This document shows positions 6,762 to 15,838 of a stretch of 64,000 bases of DNA, piece by piece. Under the pieces are notes generated by a model, which saw only the letters and a list, made by a program, of their open reading frames with translations, was not told the origin of the DNA and made no database searches. Numbering within the stretch: the stretch's first letter is position 1; the number at the start of each line of letters is the position of its first letter. The DNA lies in the NCBI RefSeq assembly GCF_965214215.1, contig NZ_CBDCBD010000003.1, positions 868,001 through 932,000 of the forward strand. The letters run 5' to 3'. The stretch is from Poriferisodalis sp965214215. GTDB lineage: Bacteria; Actinomycetota; Acidimicrobiia; Acidimicrobiales; Poriferisodalaceae. A program made the position numbers and the translations under genes.

Positions 6762-9314
6762 TCAATCTGATGGGGCTTGAGCGATGGTGGTGGTGTCGTA
6801 GAGCGCGGCGATTTCGGCGGCTGTGTAGCCGAGTTCGGTCAGGATCGGGTTGTTGTGCTGGCCAAGTGTGGGGGCAGGGCTGAGGGCCGTTGGTGTGGTG
6901 TCGAAGCGGAAAGGCAGGCCGGGGAACAGCTGTGGTTGCCCGTCGGGGCGGGCGTGGTCGACCATGAGGCCTCGAGCCGTGCTGTGGTCGTCGTTGACGA
7001 TGTCGGCGATGGTCATCACAGCTGAAGCGCTAATCCCGGCCGCCTGCAACTCGGCCGCGGCGGCGTGCTTGTCTCGCGTCAGCGTCCAGCGTTCGATCAT
7101 GGCGTCGATGGTGTCGTGATCGGCTTGGCGTGCTGCCTCGGTTGCCCAGTGCTGCCCACATGTTGGATCGTCGAGCGCTCCGGCGAGTGCCTTCCAGGCC
7201 TCGTCGTCGGTGACGGTGAGTGCCAGCCAAGCGTCGTCGCCGCGGCACCGGTAGACGCCCGCCGGCGCTGCGTCTGGCGAGCGTGCACCTCGGCGCGGCG
7301 GTGGCGGGGTGCCGGTCCGGCGCATGGAGGCTTCCGCGAACTGGTCGCCGGCTACCGCGATCGCTGTTTCGAGCTGGGAGAGATCGACCGCAACCGGATT
7401 GCTGGTGCGCCAGTGCTGCCACAGGGCTGCCAGGGCGATGACCGTTCCGTGCAGGCCGCCGACGACGTCGGGGAAGGCGATGCCTTGCTTATAGGGACCT
7501 GAGTCGGGGTAGCCGGTGGTGGAGGCAAGACCCGAGGCGGCGTCGAGCACCGGGCCCCAGCTGATGCGTTCGGCGTCGGGACCGGTGGCGCCGAAGCCGG
7601 ACATGTCGAGCGTCACGATGGCGGGGTTCATCTCGCGCAGCTCGGCGGGCGTGATACCGGCGGAGCGGACGCCGCGGGGGCTGTAGTTGTTCACCACGAT
7701 GTCGGCCGTTGCGACCAGCCGGCTCAGCACCTCGCGGCCGCCGGGCGCCTTCAGGTCCAAGCAGAGGCCCCGCTTCGAGCGGTTCATCTTGTTCCAGTGA
7801 CCGAGCCGGTTGAACCAGTCGTCGCCGGGATCGTTGTTCAGGAAGATGCCATTGCGCGACAGAGGGCCGGGCAGCTGGCCCCATTCCCAGTTCCCCCGTT
7901 CGGCGACGATCTTCTCGGCAGGCGGCATGGCGAGGCCGCGTGCGGTGGGGTGCTCGATCTTGATGACGTCGGCGCCGAGATCGCCGAGCATCCGGCACAC
8001 CAGCGGACCTGCCCAGGCAATCGTGAACTCCACAACACGCACGCCCGCAAGCGGCTTGACGCCTTCGGGCCAGATCGGTTCTTGCCCTCGGGTGGTCGCG
8101 GCATCGCCCGCCGCGGCGTCGGCCGTCAGGGTGGCGGACACTAGGGCGTCGGTACCGAGCGCTGGTGCGCGGCGAAAATGCGGTGTCGCGCCGTCAATAC
8201 GAGCCGGCGGACCCGGCACCCGCGGTCGTGCTGTGACAACGGTCATCTCGTCGCTCAACGGAGAGCCAACCGACACCGGTGCCCCAGCCGCTGAGTCGCC
8301 CGGCGCAGCCTCGGCCGGCGGGGTATCCAGGTTCACCCAGTAGTCGCGTGCGGCGAGCTGCGGGCTGGCGAGCATGTCGTCGAGACTGGCCACCGGTCCG
8401 GAGGGGACCTGGTTGTCCTGCAGCGCAGTGACTGCTTCGGCGACGGTCTTGGTGGCCGTCCAAGCAGCGATGATCTCGTCCAGCTCGTCGGCGTGGTCGA
8501 AGCGCACGGCGGGCACATAGAAGTCTTCGCGGGCGAGCAACTCCACCTGGTCCATAGCGATGCAGAAGCCCTCCCACTGGTGGACCGAGACGGCCGCGAT
8601 GCAGACCCAGCCGTCGATGCACTCATAGAGCGCCAGCGGATGGTGCTGCTCGCCGAAACGATTGCCCCACCGACGCTTGGTGACGCCGTTGTGGGTGTAG
8701 AGGCTGAAGCTCCATTGGTGAGCGTTGGCGAGCGCTTCGAGCGCTGAGACCTCCACCAGGTCGCCGTCGCCAGTCGTTGCGGCATTGGTGAGCGCCGCCT
8801 GGATGCCGATCGCCGCGGTCGCCCCCACCAAGTGCGTGAGCCATGGACCGCCGCCCGGCAGCGGGTGCCGGTCGGGCTCGCCGTTGAGGCTCATGTGCCC
8901 GCCCAGCGCCCAATGCTCGAGCGGGCCAGCCCGCCACGCCGACTTCGGCCCGGTGAACCCGTAGGGCGTGATGGCCACTGCCACCAATCGGGGCTGCGCC
9001 TCGCGGGCTGCAGCTATGTCGGCCTGCACCGGCGCCAGGTCGCCTTGGCAGTCCAAAACCACGGCGTCGAAGCCCGCAGCCAGATCCGCGAGCGAAGCCC
9101 CAGCGTCCACAACGACGCTCGCTGTGTTTGCTCGCAGGTATTCCCACGCTGCAGAAACCGGGCCAGCGCCGGTGTCAACCATGCGTGACCGGCGCAGCTC
9201 CGAACCCCCCGGCGGCTCGCCCACCACGACTTCGGCACCGGTCATAGCCATCAGCCGAGCGCAATACGCACCCGCCCGGCCGTCGCTCAGATCCAGTACC
9301 CGAACGCCCCGCAC
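6762..9314 (-). CDS. fused two-domain class III CoA-transferase (CaiB/BaiF family)
   Basis: An 850-residue protein made of two class III CoA-transferase units, residues about 1-350 and 420-850, joined by an alanine/proline-rich linker. Such enzymes move CoA between carboxylic acids through an aspartyl-CoA thioester. The C-terminal unit has the nucleophile region GIAFPDVVGGLHGTVIALAAL with the Asp present. In the N-terminal unit the equivalent position reads GGPWLTHLVGATAAIG, with His in place of Asp, so that half is probably not catalytic. Neighbouring acyl-CoA genes fit a role in acyl activation. The ATG at 9314 begins a normal Rossmann-like strand (RGVRVLDLSDG). Confidence 0.88.
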   Translation of the reverse strand: MRGVRVLDLSDGRAGAYCARLMAMTGAEVVVGEPPGGSELRRSRMVDTGAGPVSAAWEYLRANTASVVVDAGASLADLAAGFDAVVLDCQGDLAPVQADIAAAREAQPRLVAVAITPYGFTGPKSAWRAGPLEHWALGGHMSLNGEPDRHPLPGGGPWLTHLVGATAAIGIQAALTNAATTGDGDLVEVSALEALANAHQWSFSLYTHNGVTKRRWGNRFGEQHHPLALYECIDGWVCIAAVSVHQWEGFCIAMDQVELLAREDFYVPAVRFDHADELDEIIAAWTATKTVAEAVTALQDNQVPSGPVASLDDMLASPQLAARDYWVNLDTPPAEAAPGDSAAGAPVSVGSPLSDEMTVVTARPRVPGPPARIDGATPHFRRAPALGTDALVSATLTADAAAGDAATTRGQEPIWPEGVKPLAGVRVVEFTIAWAGPLVCRMLGDLGADVIKIEHPTARGLAMPPAEKIVAERGNWEWGQLPGPLSRNGIFLNNDPGDDWFNRLGHWNKMNRSKRGLCLDLKAPGGREVLSRLVATADIVVNNYSPRGVRSAGITPAELREMNPAIVTLDMSGFGATGPDAERISWGPVLDAASGLASTTGYPDSGPYKQGIAFPDVVGGLHGTVIALAALWQHWRTSNPVAVDLSQLETAIAVAGDQFAEASMRRTGTPPPPRRGARSPDAAPAGVYRCRGDDAWLALTVTDDEAWKALAGALDDPTCGQHWATEAARQADHDTIDAMIERWTLTRDKHAAAAELQAAGISASAVMTIADIVNDDHSTARGLMVDHARPDGQPQLFPGLPFRFDTTPTALSPAPTLGQHNNPILTELGYTAAEIAALYDTTTIAQAPSD

Positions 9315-9410
9315 ATCACCCCCGAGTAACCGTCAGCCCAGCGGCCCCGGAGCGTACCCACGCCTGCGGAGCCCATGACGAGGGCGTGGCCCAGGCCCAG
9401 CGCTCGGGTT

Positions 9411-9465
9411 GCGTCATTGCCTTCACCAAGACCATCGCCCGCGAGGTAGCGCGTCGAGGCATCAC
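9411..9465 (+). pseudogene. fragment of the SDR gene at 5605-5659
   Basis: These 55 bp copy the active-site helix region of the SDR (GCGTCATTGCCTTCACCAAG onward) with about two mismatches. It is flanked by unrelated sequence on both sides and has no open frame of its own. It lies between the CoA-transferase 5' end and the toxin-antitoxin pair. Confidence 0.75.
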
Positions 9466-9518
9466 CGGGCGCTCACGTTCCGACATCCAGATCTCGTGAT
9501 TCCGTCTTTCGCGGAGCA

Positions 9519-9547
9519 TTCACGTGTGGTAGTCGCATTGGTATGCT
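9519..9547 (+). promoter_or_regulatory. candidate promoter of the toxin-antitoxin pair, probably leaderless
   Basis: TTCACG (9519-9524) and TATGCT (9542-9547) stand 17 bp apart and resemble -35 and -10 boxes. Transcription would begin at about the antitoxin ATG (9554), so the mRNA would be leaderless; no Shine-Dalgarno is visible before that ATG. Confidence 0.4.
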
Positions 9548-9553
9548 GAGTGG

Positions 9554-9808
9554 ATGTCAACTACGCAGATCGCGGTTCGACTGCCTGATTCATTGCTGAC
9601 TCGGCTGGACGATCTCGTCACCGCCGGCATCTTCAAGTCTCGCGCGGCTGCCGTGCGAGCCGGCGTGGAGAAAGTCACGGCGGAGAGCGCGCGCCAGAAG
9701 ATCGATGACGCCATCATCGAGGGGTACCGGCGCGTTCCGCCCACAGATGACGAGCTGGGTGCGGCACGGGCGTTCCTGCGCAGTTCGATACTCGAGGAGC
9801 CGTGGTGA
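9554..9808 (+). CDS. ribbon-helix-helix antitoxin
   Basis: An 84-residue protein whose N-terminal 45 residues form a typical RHH (CopG/MetJ-like) DNA-binding unit: a short beta strand (TTQIAVRLPDSL), then LTRLDDLVTAG and SRAAAVRAGVE. The C-terminal tail (RRVPPTDDELGAARAFLRSSI) would wrap the toxin. The stop overlaps the toxin start, the usual arrangement of type II modules. It should repress its own promoter and neutralise the MazF-like toxin (family knowledge). The gene lies among insertion scars. Confidence 0.85.
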   Translation: MSTTQIAVRLPDSLLTRLDDLVTAGIFKSRAAAVRAGVEKVTAESARQKIDDAIIEGYRRVPPTDDELGAARAFLRSSILEEPW

Positions 9809-10122
9809 GGGGTCCACATCGCGGGGAAGTCTGGTGGGGCGAGCACGAAGACGCCGGGCGTCGGCCGTATCTGGTGATGACCCGCGATGCAGCCATCGGC
9901 GTGCTCGACCGCGTCATCGCCGTGCCGCTCACGCGCACGATCCGCGACATCCCCACCGAGGTTCGACTCGACCGCCAAGACGGCGTGCCTCAGGAATGCG
10001 CAGCAAGCATCGACAACATCGGAGCAGTGCCCACAGGCGATTTGACCGAACGCATCTGCACGCTCACGCCCGATCGTCTCGCGCAGGTCTGCGAAGCTCT
10101 CGCCGTCGCCGTCGACTGCTAG
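9802..10122 (+). CDS. MazF/PemK-family mRNA interferase toxin
   Basis: A 106-residue toxin predicted to cut mRNA at short specific sequences. The family opening HRGEVWWGEHEDAGRRPYLVMTR carries the conserved RGxxW and RP-x-LV elements, and VPLTRTIRDIPTEVRL provides the conserved Thr and the beta-hairpin. The GTG at 9802 overlaps the antitoxin stop by 7 bp; a second GTG follows directly. The normal MazF length is 110-120, so it looks intact. Confidence 0.87.
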   Translation: MVRGPHRGEVWWGEHEDAGRRPYLVMTRDAAIGVLDRVIAVPLTRTIRDIPTEVRLDRQDGVPQECAASIDNIGAVPTGDLTERICTLTPDRLAQVCEALAVAVDC

Positions 10123-10242
10123 CGGAAACCGGGCCGACGATCACCGGGAGGAATGCAATGCCGACTGGTCAGGGCGCGCGAGAGGCATCGAGCAATGACC
10201 GTGACCGGGTTTGCGAATGACCCACGTCGCGTTGATGCGGCA

Positions 10243-10364
10243 GGCGGCAGATACCGCCGTTCGACGGGTCCCTCAGCCGGAGGTCAGGCGCCGTAGTTCG
10301 GGTCGCGACGTTCGGCGAAGGCCCGCAGACCCTCTTTCGCGTCGGGGGAACTGAAGGCCGACCG
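10243..10364 (-). repeat. 122-bp copy of the enoyl-CoA hydratase 3' end
   Basis: This segment matches 14749-14870 at 116 of 122 positions by eye, same orientation. It holds the last 25 or so codons of the enoyl-CoA hydratase and its short GGCGG-CAGATA-CCGCC hairpin. The two copies are direct repeats flanking the Calx-beta gene. At its right edge it runs straight into an SDR fragment through a shared CCGACCG. Confidence 0.85.
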
Positions 10365-10397
10365 ACACCCGCTGCTCGAAGAGATCGCCTCGGCCGC
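10358..10397 (+). pseudogene. fragment of the SDR gene at about 5684-5724
   Basis: About 40 bp copy the SDR region encoding GPTDTPLLEEIAAA, with one base deleted and a few changes. It is fused at its left to the hydratase 3'-end copy. It is too short to be expressed as a gene. Confidence 0.6.
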
Positions 10398-10513
10398 ATC
10401 CTGCACGCCTGGGGCACCCAGATCAACAACTGGCACCGCTCACCGGTTGCAATATTCCGAATCGGCGGTTGTGGTAAAGATGAATAATATGCGGAATTTT
10501 CTACGCTCATCTA

Positions 10514-10525
10514 CCCCCCCCCCCC
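10514..10525 (+). repeat. 12-base poly-C tract upstream of the Calx-beta gene
   Basis: A run of 12 C follows ATG codons at 10480 and 10489. With 12 C those ATGs lead to a TGA shortly after; with 10 or 13 C they would join the frame of the large secreted protein downstream. See the findings. Confidence 0.8.
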
Positions 10526-10571
10526 GCCACACACACTGACTGCGGGTCCTGAAGGCAGGATCAATTGGCGG

Positions 10572-13500
10572 CTGTATCCGAAACGCTTCGGCCTGGTCCT
10601 GGCCCTGGTGATCACGGCGGCCGCCGCGCTGTTGGTGGTTGACCCGCCGCCGGACGCCGCCGCGCAAACCGCGCTGCCGGATCTCAAAATCGCCGCTACC
10701 ACTCCCAGCGTGGCCGAGGGCAAGACGCTGACCTTCACCATCACCGCCAGCGATCCCACGCTGGACCGCGACCTCACCGTGAACGTCCAGGTCACCGAGG
10801 ACACCAGCCAGGGCCAGACCTACCTCAACGCCTCCGAGCGGGGCTCCAAACGAGCCGTCATCTACGCCGGCAGCGAGACCGGAACCTTCACGGTCAAAAC
10901 CGTCGACGACAATAATGACGAGCCGAACGGTGCCGTCACCGTGACGCTGCGACCCGGGACCGGCTACACCGTGGGCGCTACCGACGCCGCCACCGGCACG
11001 GTGACCGACAAAGACGGCACCCATGTGACTCTGTCTATTGGCAAAAGCATTATTCCGGAGAACGGCGGCAAGACCGACATCACGTACCGACTCCGGGGGC
11101 CGCTGAAAGCGGGTCAAACCATCGCGTTCAAGACTGGGACCAGACGTAATTCTGATGGAAGACAAGGCGTCGACTGGACCCTCCAGAAGAAGCCGGGCGC
11201 CGACAACACTGGCGTCACCCTATCCACCAGCGGGACTGTCAACGGGGTTACCGCCACCGCGCAGAACCCGATTGTGACCATGACCGGCGCCGGCGTACGA
11301 GAAGCCAAGCTCGAGCTGACCGCCGTTGACGATAGCAACACCAGCAATCGGCAAATCGCTTGGTTTGTAGGCAGTAACGGTGGCATCAGCAATATATTTG
11401 TGCAGACCCTCGGTGAGGCCCAGGGTTCCTTCAGGGTCAGCGGGCGCAATCACATCTATCTCATAGACGACGATAACCCTCCCGCACCCGTAATCGGCTT
11501 TTCGAAAAATGCTTTCAGCGGCCCCGAGAATGGGGGCCTTGTTCAGCCGGTTGTCAATTTTTCCAGAGTCGCCACGCCGGAATTCGAGCTGCCGCTGACC
11601 TTCACTGCCGGCACCGCAACGGAAGGCGCGGACTACCATGAGCCTGGTCCGCAAATTGTAGATCTGGCAAGCAGTTCTAGTGCTGGCGTGAGTTTTGACA
11701 TCCACTTAATCGATGACAAGCACAAGGAGGGCGATGAAACCCTCACGGTCGCCATCGACATGGACGCCCTGCCGGACCTCAATGGCGATAGCGAAGGCAA
11801 TGGCTGGGTTGCCGGGACTCACACGACCGCAACCATCACCATCAACGACAACGACCGCGATGTTCACGCCTCGATCAGCGCCCTTGACAACATCGCAACC
11901 GAGGGCAGCTCCAGCGACAAGGCACGGTTCCGCGTCAACCTCGACTCCGTGCGGGGCGCGGCGGGACCGTTGACCGACGGCGACAGCGCCAGGATCAACT
12001 TTGCCTTCACCGGCGGCGCTCGGGGCAAGGATTTCGATGTCAAACTGTTGACCAACCACCCCACGGTGTCCTACGAAGGCACCTCCGAAGGCACCTCCGT
12101 GAAATTCAACCCCAACGCCGTCACTCCGGCGCAGGACACGCCGCTATTCGCCGACTTTGAGCTGATCGCCCGGGAAGACAACGACACCGTCGACGATGTA
12201 GTGAAGGTGAAACTGACCGTAGTGGTGGCCGGCTCCGGCAGTCCCACAGGCACGAGTAGCGGCGAAGCCGTCATCACCCTGCGGGACAACGACCAGGAAG
12301 CGACGGGTCTGCGCCTGCGCGGGGGACTGGATGGCCCCATCGCTGACGACAACGGTGTCTTCACCATCGGCGAGGGCAGCAGCTCAACCTTCTTCTTCGG
12401 TCTAACAGAGGCGCCAACCGACGAGGTCACAGCGACGGCGTCGATTAGCTCCGGCGGCCACACTGCTTCGATCACTTCCGGCGCCAGCCACATGCTGCCG
12501 ATGCAAAGCGGATACTGCCGCGCACCCTGCCCTTGGCGGGTGGACTTCATCTACAACTACAACACGCAAAGCGCCACGTTGCACGGCGCGCAGATTGTCA
12601 TCGAGGCCACGGAGGACATCGCCACCGTGCCCACCGACGACGTGACGCTGCGGATCGCCCTCAGATCGCACGACAAGAACTACGACGGCGCCGTCTATGA
12701 GTATCCGATCAGGGTGATTGACAACGAGCAGCCGATCACCGTGGGGCTGGTCAGTACCAGCGCGGTCAACCTGCCGGAAAGCCAGAACGGTCGGATCAAG
12801 CTGGCGGTGCGGGCATCGCGTCCGGTTTACACCGAGCTGACGCCGAAACTCACCTGGCCCGACCCGTCGGACACCGGTCACTTCACTCCGGAACAGGACA
12901 TCGACATCGCCGTAGAGCCGATCCCGGTGGGCGGCACCATGGGTTACATCTACCTCGACGCCAAGGACGACAACATCGCCGAGGTGCAGGCCACAGCGAC
13001 GGCGACCTTGTCCTTGGAGGAAACGGATGCAGGTGTGACCGTGAACGAGAACCGCAATACCTTCCTGCTCCGTCACGGCGACGACGACAACCTGAACATC
13101 CGGCTGATCAAGCGCTACGCCTCGGACAACACAGTCAGTCACGCGTTGTACTTCACCCGTCCGGTGGATTACGCCATTGAGGTTTTCCTCAAGGGCAAGG
13201 ACAGTAACGACGACCGCACGCTGGGTATACCCAGCACGGTATCTCAGGCCAATCCCAACCTCACCAAGCCGCACGAGTACACCATCCATGGTGGTGTGGA
13301 TCAGTACAGCGCCATCGTCGTGCGCACTCTCGGGGAGAACTACACGTTCTTCGATCGCCAGGCCATCGTGGTGTCCGACGGGATTCAGCTGGTAGACCAC
13401 GACGACGACATTCCGGTGATTGGTCCCCCGTTGCGACCGCAAAGCTCCGAAGCGTCGCCGCAAGGCGAGGTGCGCGACGCCCTGACCACGGGCAGCGGCG

Positions 13501-14660
13501 GCGGCGACAGCCTCGACGACCGGGTGAGCGCGGTCAGCGTGTCCGACGTCTCCCCCGACGGGTTCACCCTGGGGTGGTCAGCAGCCAACGGCGTTGACAG
13601 CTACGAGGTGCGCTACTGGCAGGACGAGAACGCCGTGACCGGCGTCCCGGTGGCGGGTACGACCTACACGGTGACCGGCCTGGATGCGGAGACGGAGTAC
13701 TCGGCGCAGATCATGGCAGTGGTCAACGGCAACGTGGCCACGAATAAGTCGAGTTCGGTGATCGCGGTCACCACTGCCGCCGCAGCGACGCCTGCACCGG
13801 CGGCGCAAGCCTGCAATCTGCCGTCGGACGCCATCTCGGTGGCCGAGGTGACCGGCTGGCGCGACGCCCTCGACACCACCAAAGCCGCCGCGGGCATCAA
13901 GCGCTGGGACCGCGTCCTGGCCGCGCTGGGCGTGGAGACCGGCGAAACACCGATGACGGTGACGCAGGCGCGGGCTGTTTCCAATTGGCTCAAGAACACC
14001 CGCTGGGATCGCACCGCTCGCACCCTGTCAGCCTTGGACCAGTGCGATGATCCACCACCGGCCACACCTGCGGCCACGCCGCCCACGCCTGAGATCAGCA
14101 TCGCCAGCGATGGCGACGTCACCGAAGGCAGCGCTGCCAGCTTCACGATCAGCGCCAGCCCAGCTCCGGCGGCCGACCTGACGGTCAGCGTGAACGTCTC
14201 CCAAAGCGGCGACTACGGCGCCACTATCGGAGCGCAGACCGTCACCATCCCGACCAGCGGGACCTACACCCTGACCGTCGCCACCAGCGACGACAGCGTG
14301 GACGAGGCTGACGGTTCGGTCACGGCCACGGTCAACACCGGCACGGGCTACACCGTGTCCTCGTCGGCCAGCGCGGCCACTGCGGCGGTGTCCGACAACG
14401 ATGACCCGCCGTCGGTCTGCAAGCTGCCGGCCGACGCCATCACGGTGGCCGAGGTCACCGGCTGGCGCGACGCCCTCGACACCACCAAGGCGGCCGCGGG
14501 CATCAAACGCTGGAACCGGGTGCTGGCCGCGTTGGGCGAGGACACGGGCCTCACGCCGATGTCGGCGGATCTGGCACAGACAGTCTCCAACTGGCTCAAG
14601 AACACCCGCTGGGATCGAACGGCGCGCACCCTGGACGCAGTGGAGCAGTGCGACAACTGA
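10572..14660 (+). CDS. giant secreted Calx-beta / fibronectin III repeat protein
   Basis: A protein of about 1,360 residues, probably a cell-surface or secreted adhesin-like protein. A signal peptide is visible (KRFGLVLALVITAAAALLVV, then DAAAQ). Several Calx-beta-type units follow, each with SVAEG, ETGTFTVKTVDDN or similar calcium-binding-like loops. A fibronectin III domain lies at about 13510-13790. Then come two copies of a Cys-bounded helical module (GWRDALDTTKAAAGIKRW...RVLAALG...WLKNTRWDRTARTL) separated by one more Calx-beta unit. No ATG, GTG or TTG precedes the signal core in frame; CTG 10572 is my chosen start, GTG 10608 would cut the signal peptide, and the upstream ATGs need a poly-C shift. 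Confidence 0.8.
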   Translation: MYPKRFGLVLALVITAAAALLVVDPPPDAAAQTALPDLKIAATTPSVAEGKTLTFTITASDPTLDRDLTVNVQVTEDTSQGQTYLNASERGSKRAVIYAGSETGTFTVKTVDDNNDEPNGAVTVTLRPGTGYTVGATDAATGTVTDKDGTHVTLSIGKSIIPENGGKTDITYRLRGPLKAGQTIAFKTGTRRNSDGRQGVDWTLQKKPGADNTGVTLSTSGTVNGVTATAQNPIVTMTGAGVREAKLELTAVDDSNTSNRQIAWFVGSNGGISNIFVQTLGEAQGSFRVSGRNHIYLIDDDNPPAPVIGFSKNAFSGPENGGLVQPVVNFSRVATPEFELPLTFTAGTATEGADYHEPGPQIVDLASSSSAGVSFDIHLIDDKHKEGDETLTVAIDMDALPDLNGDSEGNGWVAGTHTTATITINDNDRDVHASISALDNIATEGSSSDKARFRVNLDSVRGAAGPLTDGDSARINFAFTGGARGKDFDVKLLTNHPTVSYEGTSEGTSVKFNPNAVTPAQDTPLFADFELIAREDNDTVDDVVKVKLTVVVAGSGSPTGTSSGEAVITLRDNDQEATGLRLRGGLDGPIADDNGVFTIGEGSSSTFFFGLTEAPTDEVTATASISSGGHTASITSGASHMLPMQSGYCRAPCPWRVDFIYNYNTQSATLHGAQIVIEATEDIATVPTDDVTLRIALRSHDKNYDGAVYEYPIRVIDNEQPITVGLVSTSAVNLPESQNGRIKLAVRASRPVYTELTPKLTWPDPSDTGHFTPEQDIDIAVEPIPVGGTMGYIYLDAKDDNIAEVQATATATLSLEETDAGVTVNENRNTFLLRHGDDDNLNIRLIKRYASDNTVSHALYFTRPVDYAIEVFLKGKDSNDDRTLGIPSTVSQANPNLTKPHEYTIHGGVDQYSAIVVRTLGENYTFFDRQAIVVSDGIQLVDHDDDIPVIGPPLRPQSSEASPQGEVRDALTTGSGGGDSLDDRVSAVSVSDVSPDGFTLGWSAANGVDSYEVRYWQDENAVTGVPVAGTTYTVTGLDAETEYSAQIMAVVNGNVATNKSSSVIAVTTAAAATPAPAAQACNLPSDAISVAEVTGWRDALDTTKAAAGIKRWDRVLAALGVETGETPMTVTQARAVSNWLKNTRWDRTARTLSALDQCDDPPPATPAATPPTPEISIASDGDVTEGSAASFTISASPAPAADLTVSVNVSQSGDYGATIGAQTVTIPTSGTYTLTVATSDDSVDEADGSVTATVNTGTGYTVSSSASAATAAVSDNDDPPSVCKLPADAITVAEVTGWRDALDTTKAAAGIKRWNRVLAALGEDTGLTPMSADLAQTVSNWLKNTRWDRTARTLDAVEQCDN

Positions 14661-14748
14661 CCCTGCCCAGCAACGGCGACAGGAGTAGCCAACGACATTG
14701 CCAGCCGAGATGCTGATAACGGCGTAACCAAGGGTGACTATCCCAGTC

Positions 14749-14870
14749 GGCGGCAGATACCGCCGAGCAACGGGTACCTCAGCCGGAGGTCAGGCGCCGT
14801 AGTTCGGGTCGCGGCGTTCGGCGAAGGCCCGCAGACCCTCTTTCGCGTCGGGGGAGCTGAAGGCCGACCG
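14749..14870 (-). repeat. parent copy of the 122-bp direct repeat
   Basis: This is the 3' end of the enoyl-CoA hydratase with its downstream hairpin (GGCGG 14749-14753, CCGCC 14762-14766). It is repeated at 10243-10364. The hairpin may act as a weak terminator for the hydratase. Confidence 0.85.
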
Positions 14871-15542
14871 GGTGTACTCCTGGTACAGGCGCAGGCCGTC
14901 GGGCAAGGACATCTCGCGGCCCCGCAGCGCCAGTTCCTTGGTCATGCGAATGGCGGCGGGGCCGTTCGCGGCGATCTGATCAGCGATGCCCTGGGCGGTT
15001 GCCCGCAGGTCTTGCGGCGCAGTCATCTCGCTGACGAGCCCGACGCGCAACGCCTCGGCGGCATTGATGAACGAACCGGTCAGCAGCAACCGCATCGCAT
15101 CCGACGAGCCGATCAATCCCGGCAATCGCAATGCGCCGTAACCGTGCAGGATCGCCCAGCGCACTTCCGGGCAGCCGAATTGGGCGGTGTCGTCACAGAT
15201 CCGGATGTCGCAGAACAGCGCCAGTTCGAGTCCGCCAGCCAGGCAATAGCCCTGGATGGCCGCGATCGTCGGCTTCGCGGTTTCCAGCCCGATGTCGAAC
15301 CGATCAGGTCGCCACGGCATCCAGGCTTCTCGGTCCGCGAACTCGCCGAGATCGTGTCCGGAGGTGAATGCCCGACCGGTACCGGTGACGATCGTGCACC
15401 GCACCGCGGGGTCGGAGTCTGATGCGAGCAGCGCCGCACCGATCGCTTGGTACATCTCATCGGTCATTGCATTGAGCTTGTCCGGCCGATTCAACGTGAT
15501 CGTCGCCACATGCCCGTCGACTTCGTAGGTCACCTCGTCCAT
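14790..15542 (-). CDS. enoyl-CoA hydratase/isomerase family protein
   Basis: A 250-residue crotonase-fold enzyme predicted to hydrate or isomerise an enoyl-CoA. The CoA-binding and oxyanion segment TGTGRAFTSGHDLGEF is near residue 55 and AAIQGYCLAGGLELALFCDIRI near 95. In place of the classical second catalytic Glu pair it has CPEVRWAILHGYGALRLPGLIG, with a Glu present in PEV. Substrate unknown. It is complete, and its last 80 bases are duplicated at 10243-10364. It is divergent from the homocysteine methyltransferase. Confidence 0.88.
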   Translation of the reverse strand: MDEVTYEVDGHVATITLNRPDKLNAMTDEMYQAIGAALLASDSDPAVRCTIVTGTGRAFTSGHDLGEFADREAWMPWRPDRFDIGLETAKPTIAAIQGYCLAGGLELALFCDIRICDDTAQFGCPEVRWAILHGYGALRLPGLIGSSDAMRLLLTGSFINAAEALRVGLVSEMTAPQDLRATAQGIADQIAANGPAAIRMTKELALRGREMSLPDGLRLYQEYTRSAFSSPDAKEGLRAFAERRDPNYGA

Positions 15543-15609
15543 GGCCAGCCCCCTTCAGGTCTTGATGCAACGCGGAGGGGTACACCTCCGCATCGTGCCG
15601 CCTGTTGCC

Positions 15610-15675
15610 TTCCGCTCTTGTTCGCTTCGCTCACGGGCCGCTCGGGCCCCGGCTTCGCCTAGCGGCTCAGCCTCT
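15610..15675 (+). repeat. short copy of the dispersed repeat (copy C)
   Basis: It reads TTCCGCTCTTGTTCGC, TTCGCTCACGGGCCGCTCGG, then GCTTCGCCTAGCGGCTCAGC and ends CCTCT. It lies between the divergent hydratase and homocysteine methyltransferase genes. It lacks the internal CATTCTGATGCGG segment of the long copies. Confidence 0.75.
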
Positions 15676-15838
15676 GGACGGAATGCTTGCACGATGTGCA
15701 CGCGGGTGACGACGGAAGGAGGCGCGGCTGCGAGAAAATCGTTTTGCAGCGAAACGCGGCCTCGGTACGTTGGCTGTGCCGGCCAAGACTCATAGGACGG
15801 CTGCGCAACCGCCAACCGGCCGATGAAGGGCCTCATTG

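Noticed and set aside
15676..15838. riboswitch upstream of the homocysteine methyltransferase
   Set aside because: A SAM or cobalamin riboswitch was considered; only one small bulged hairpin (GCTGC...GCAGC at about 15728-15753) is visible, with none of the conserved cores.
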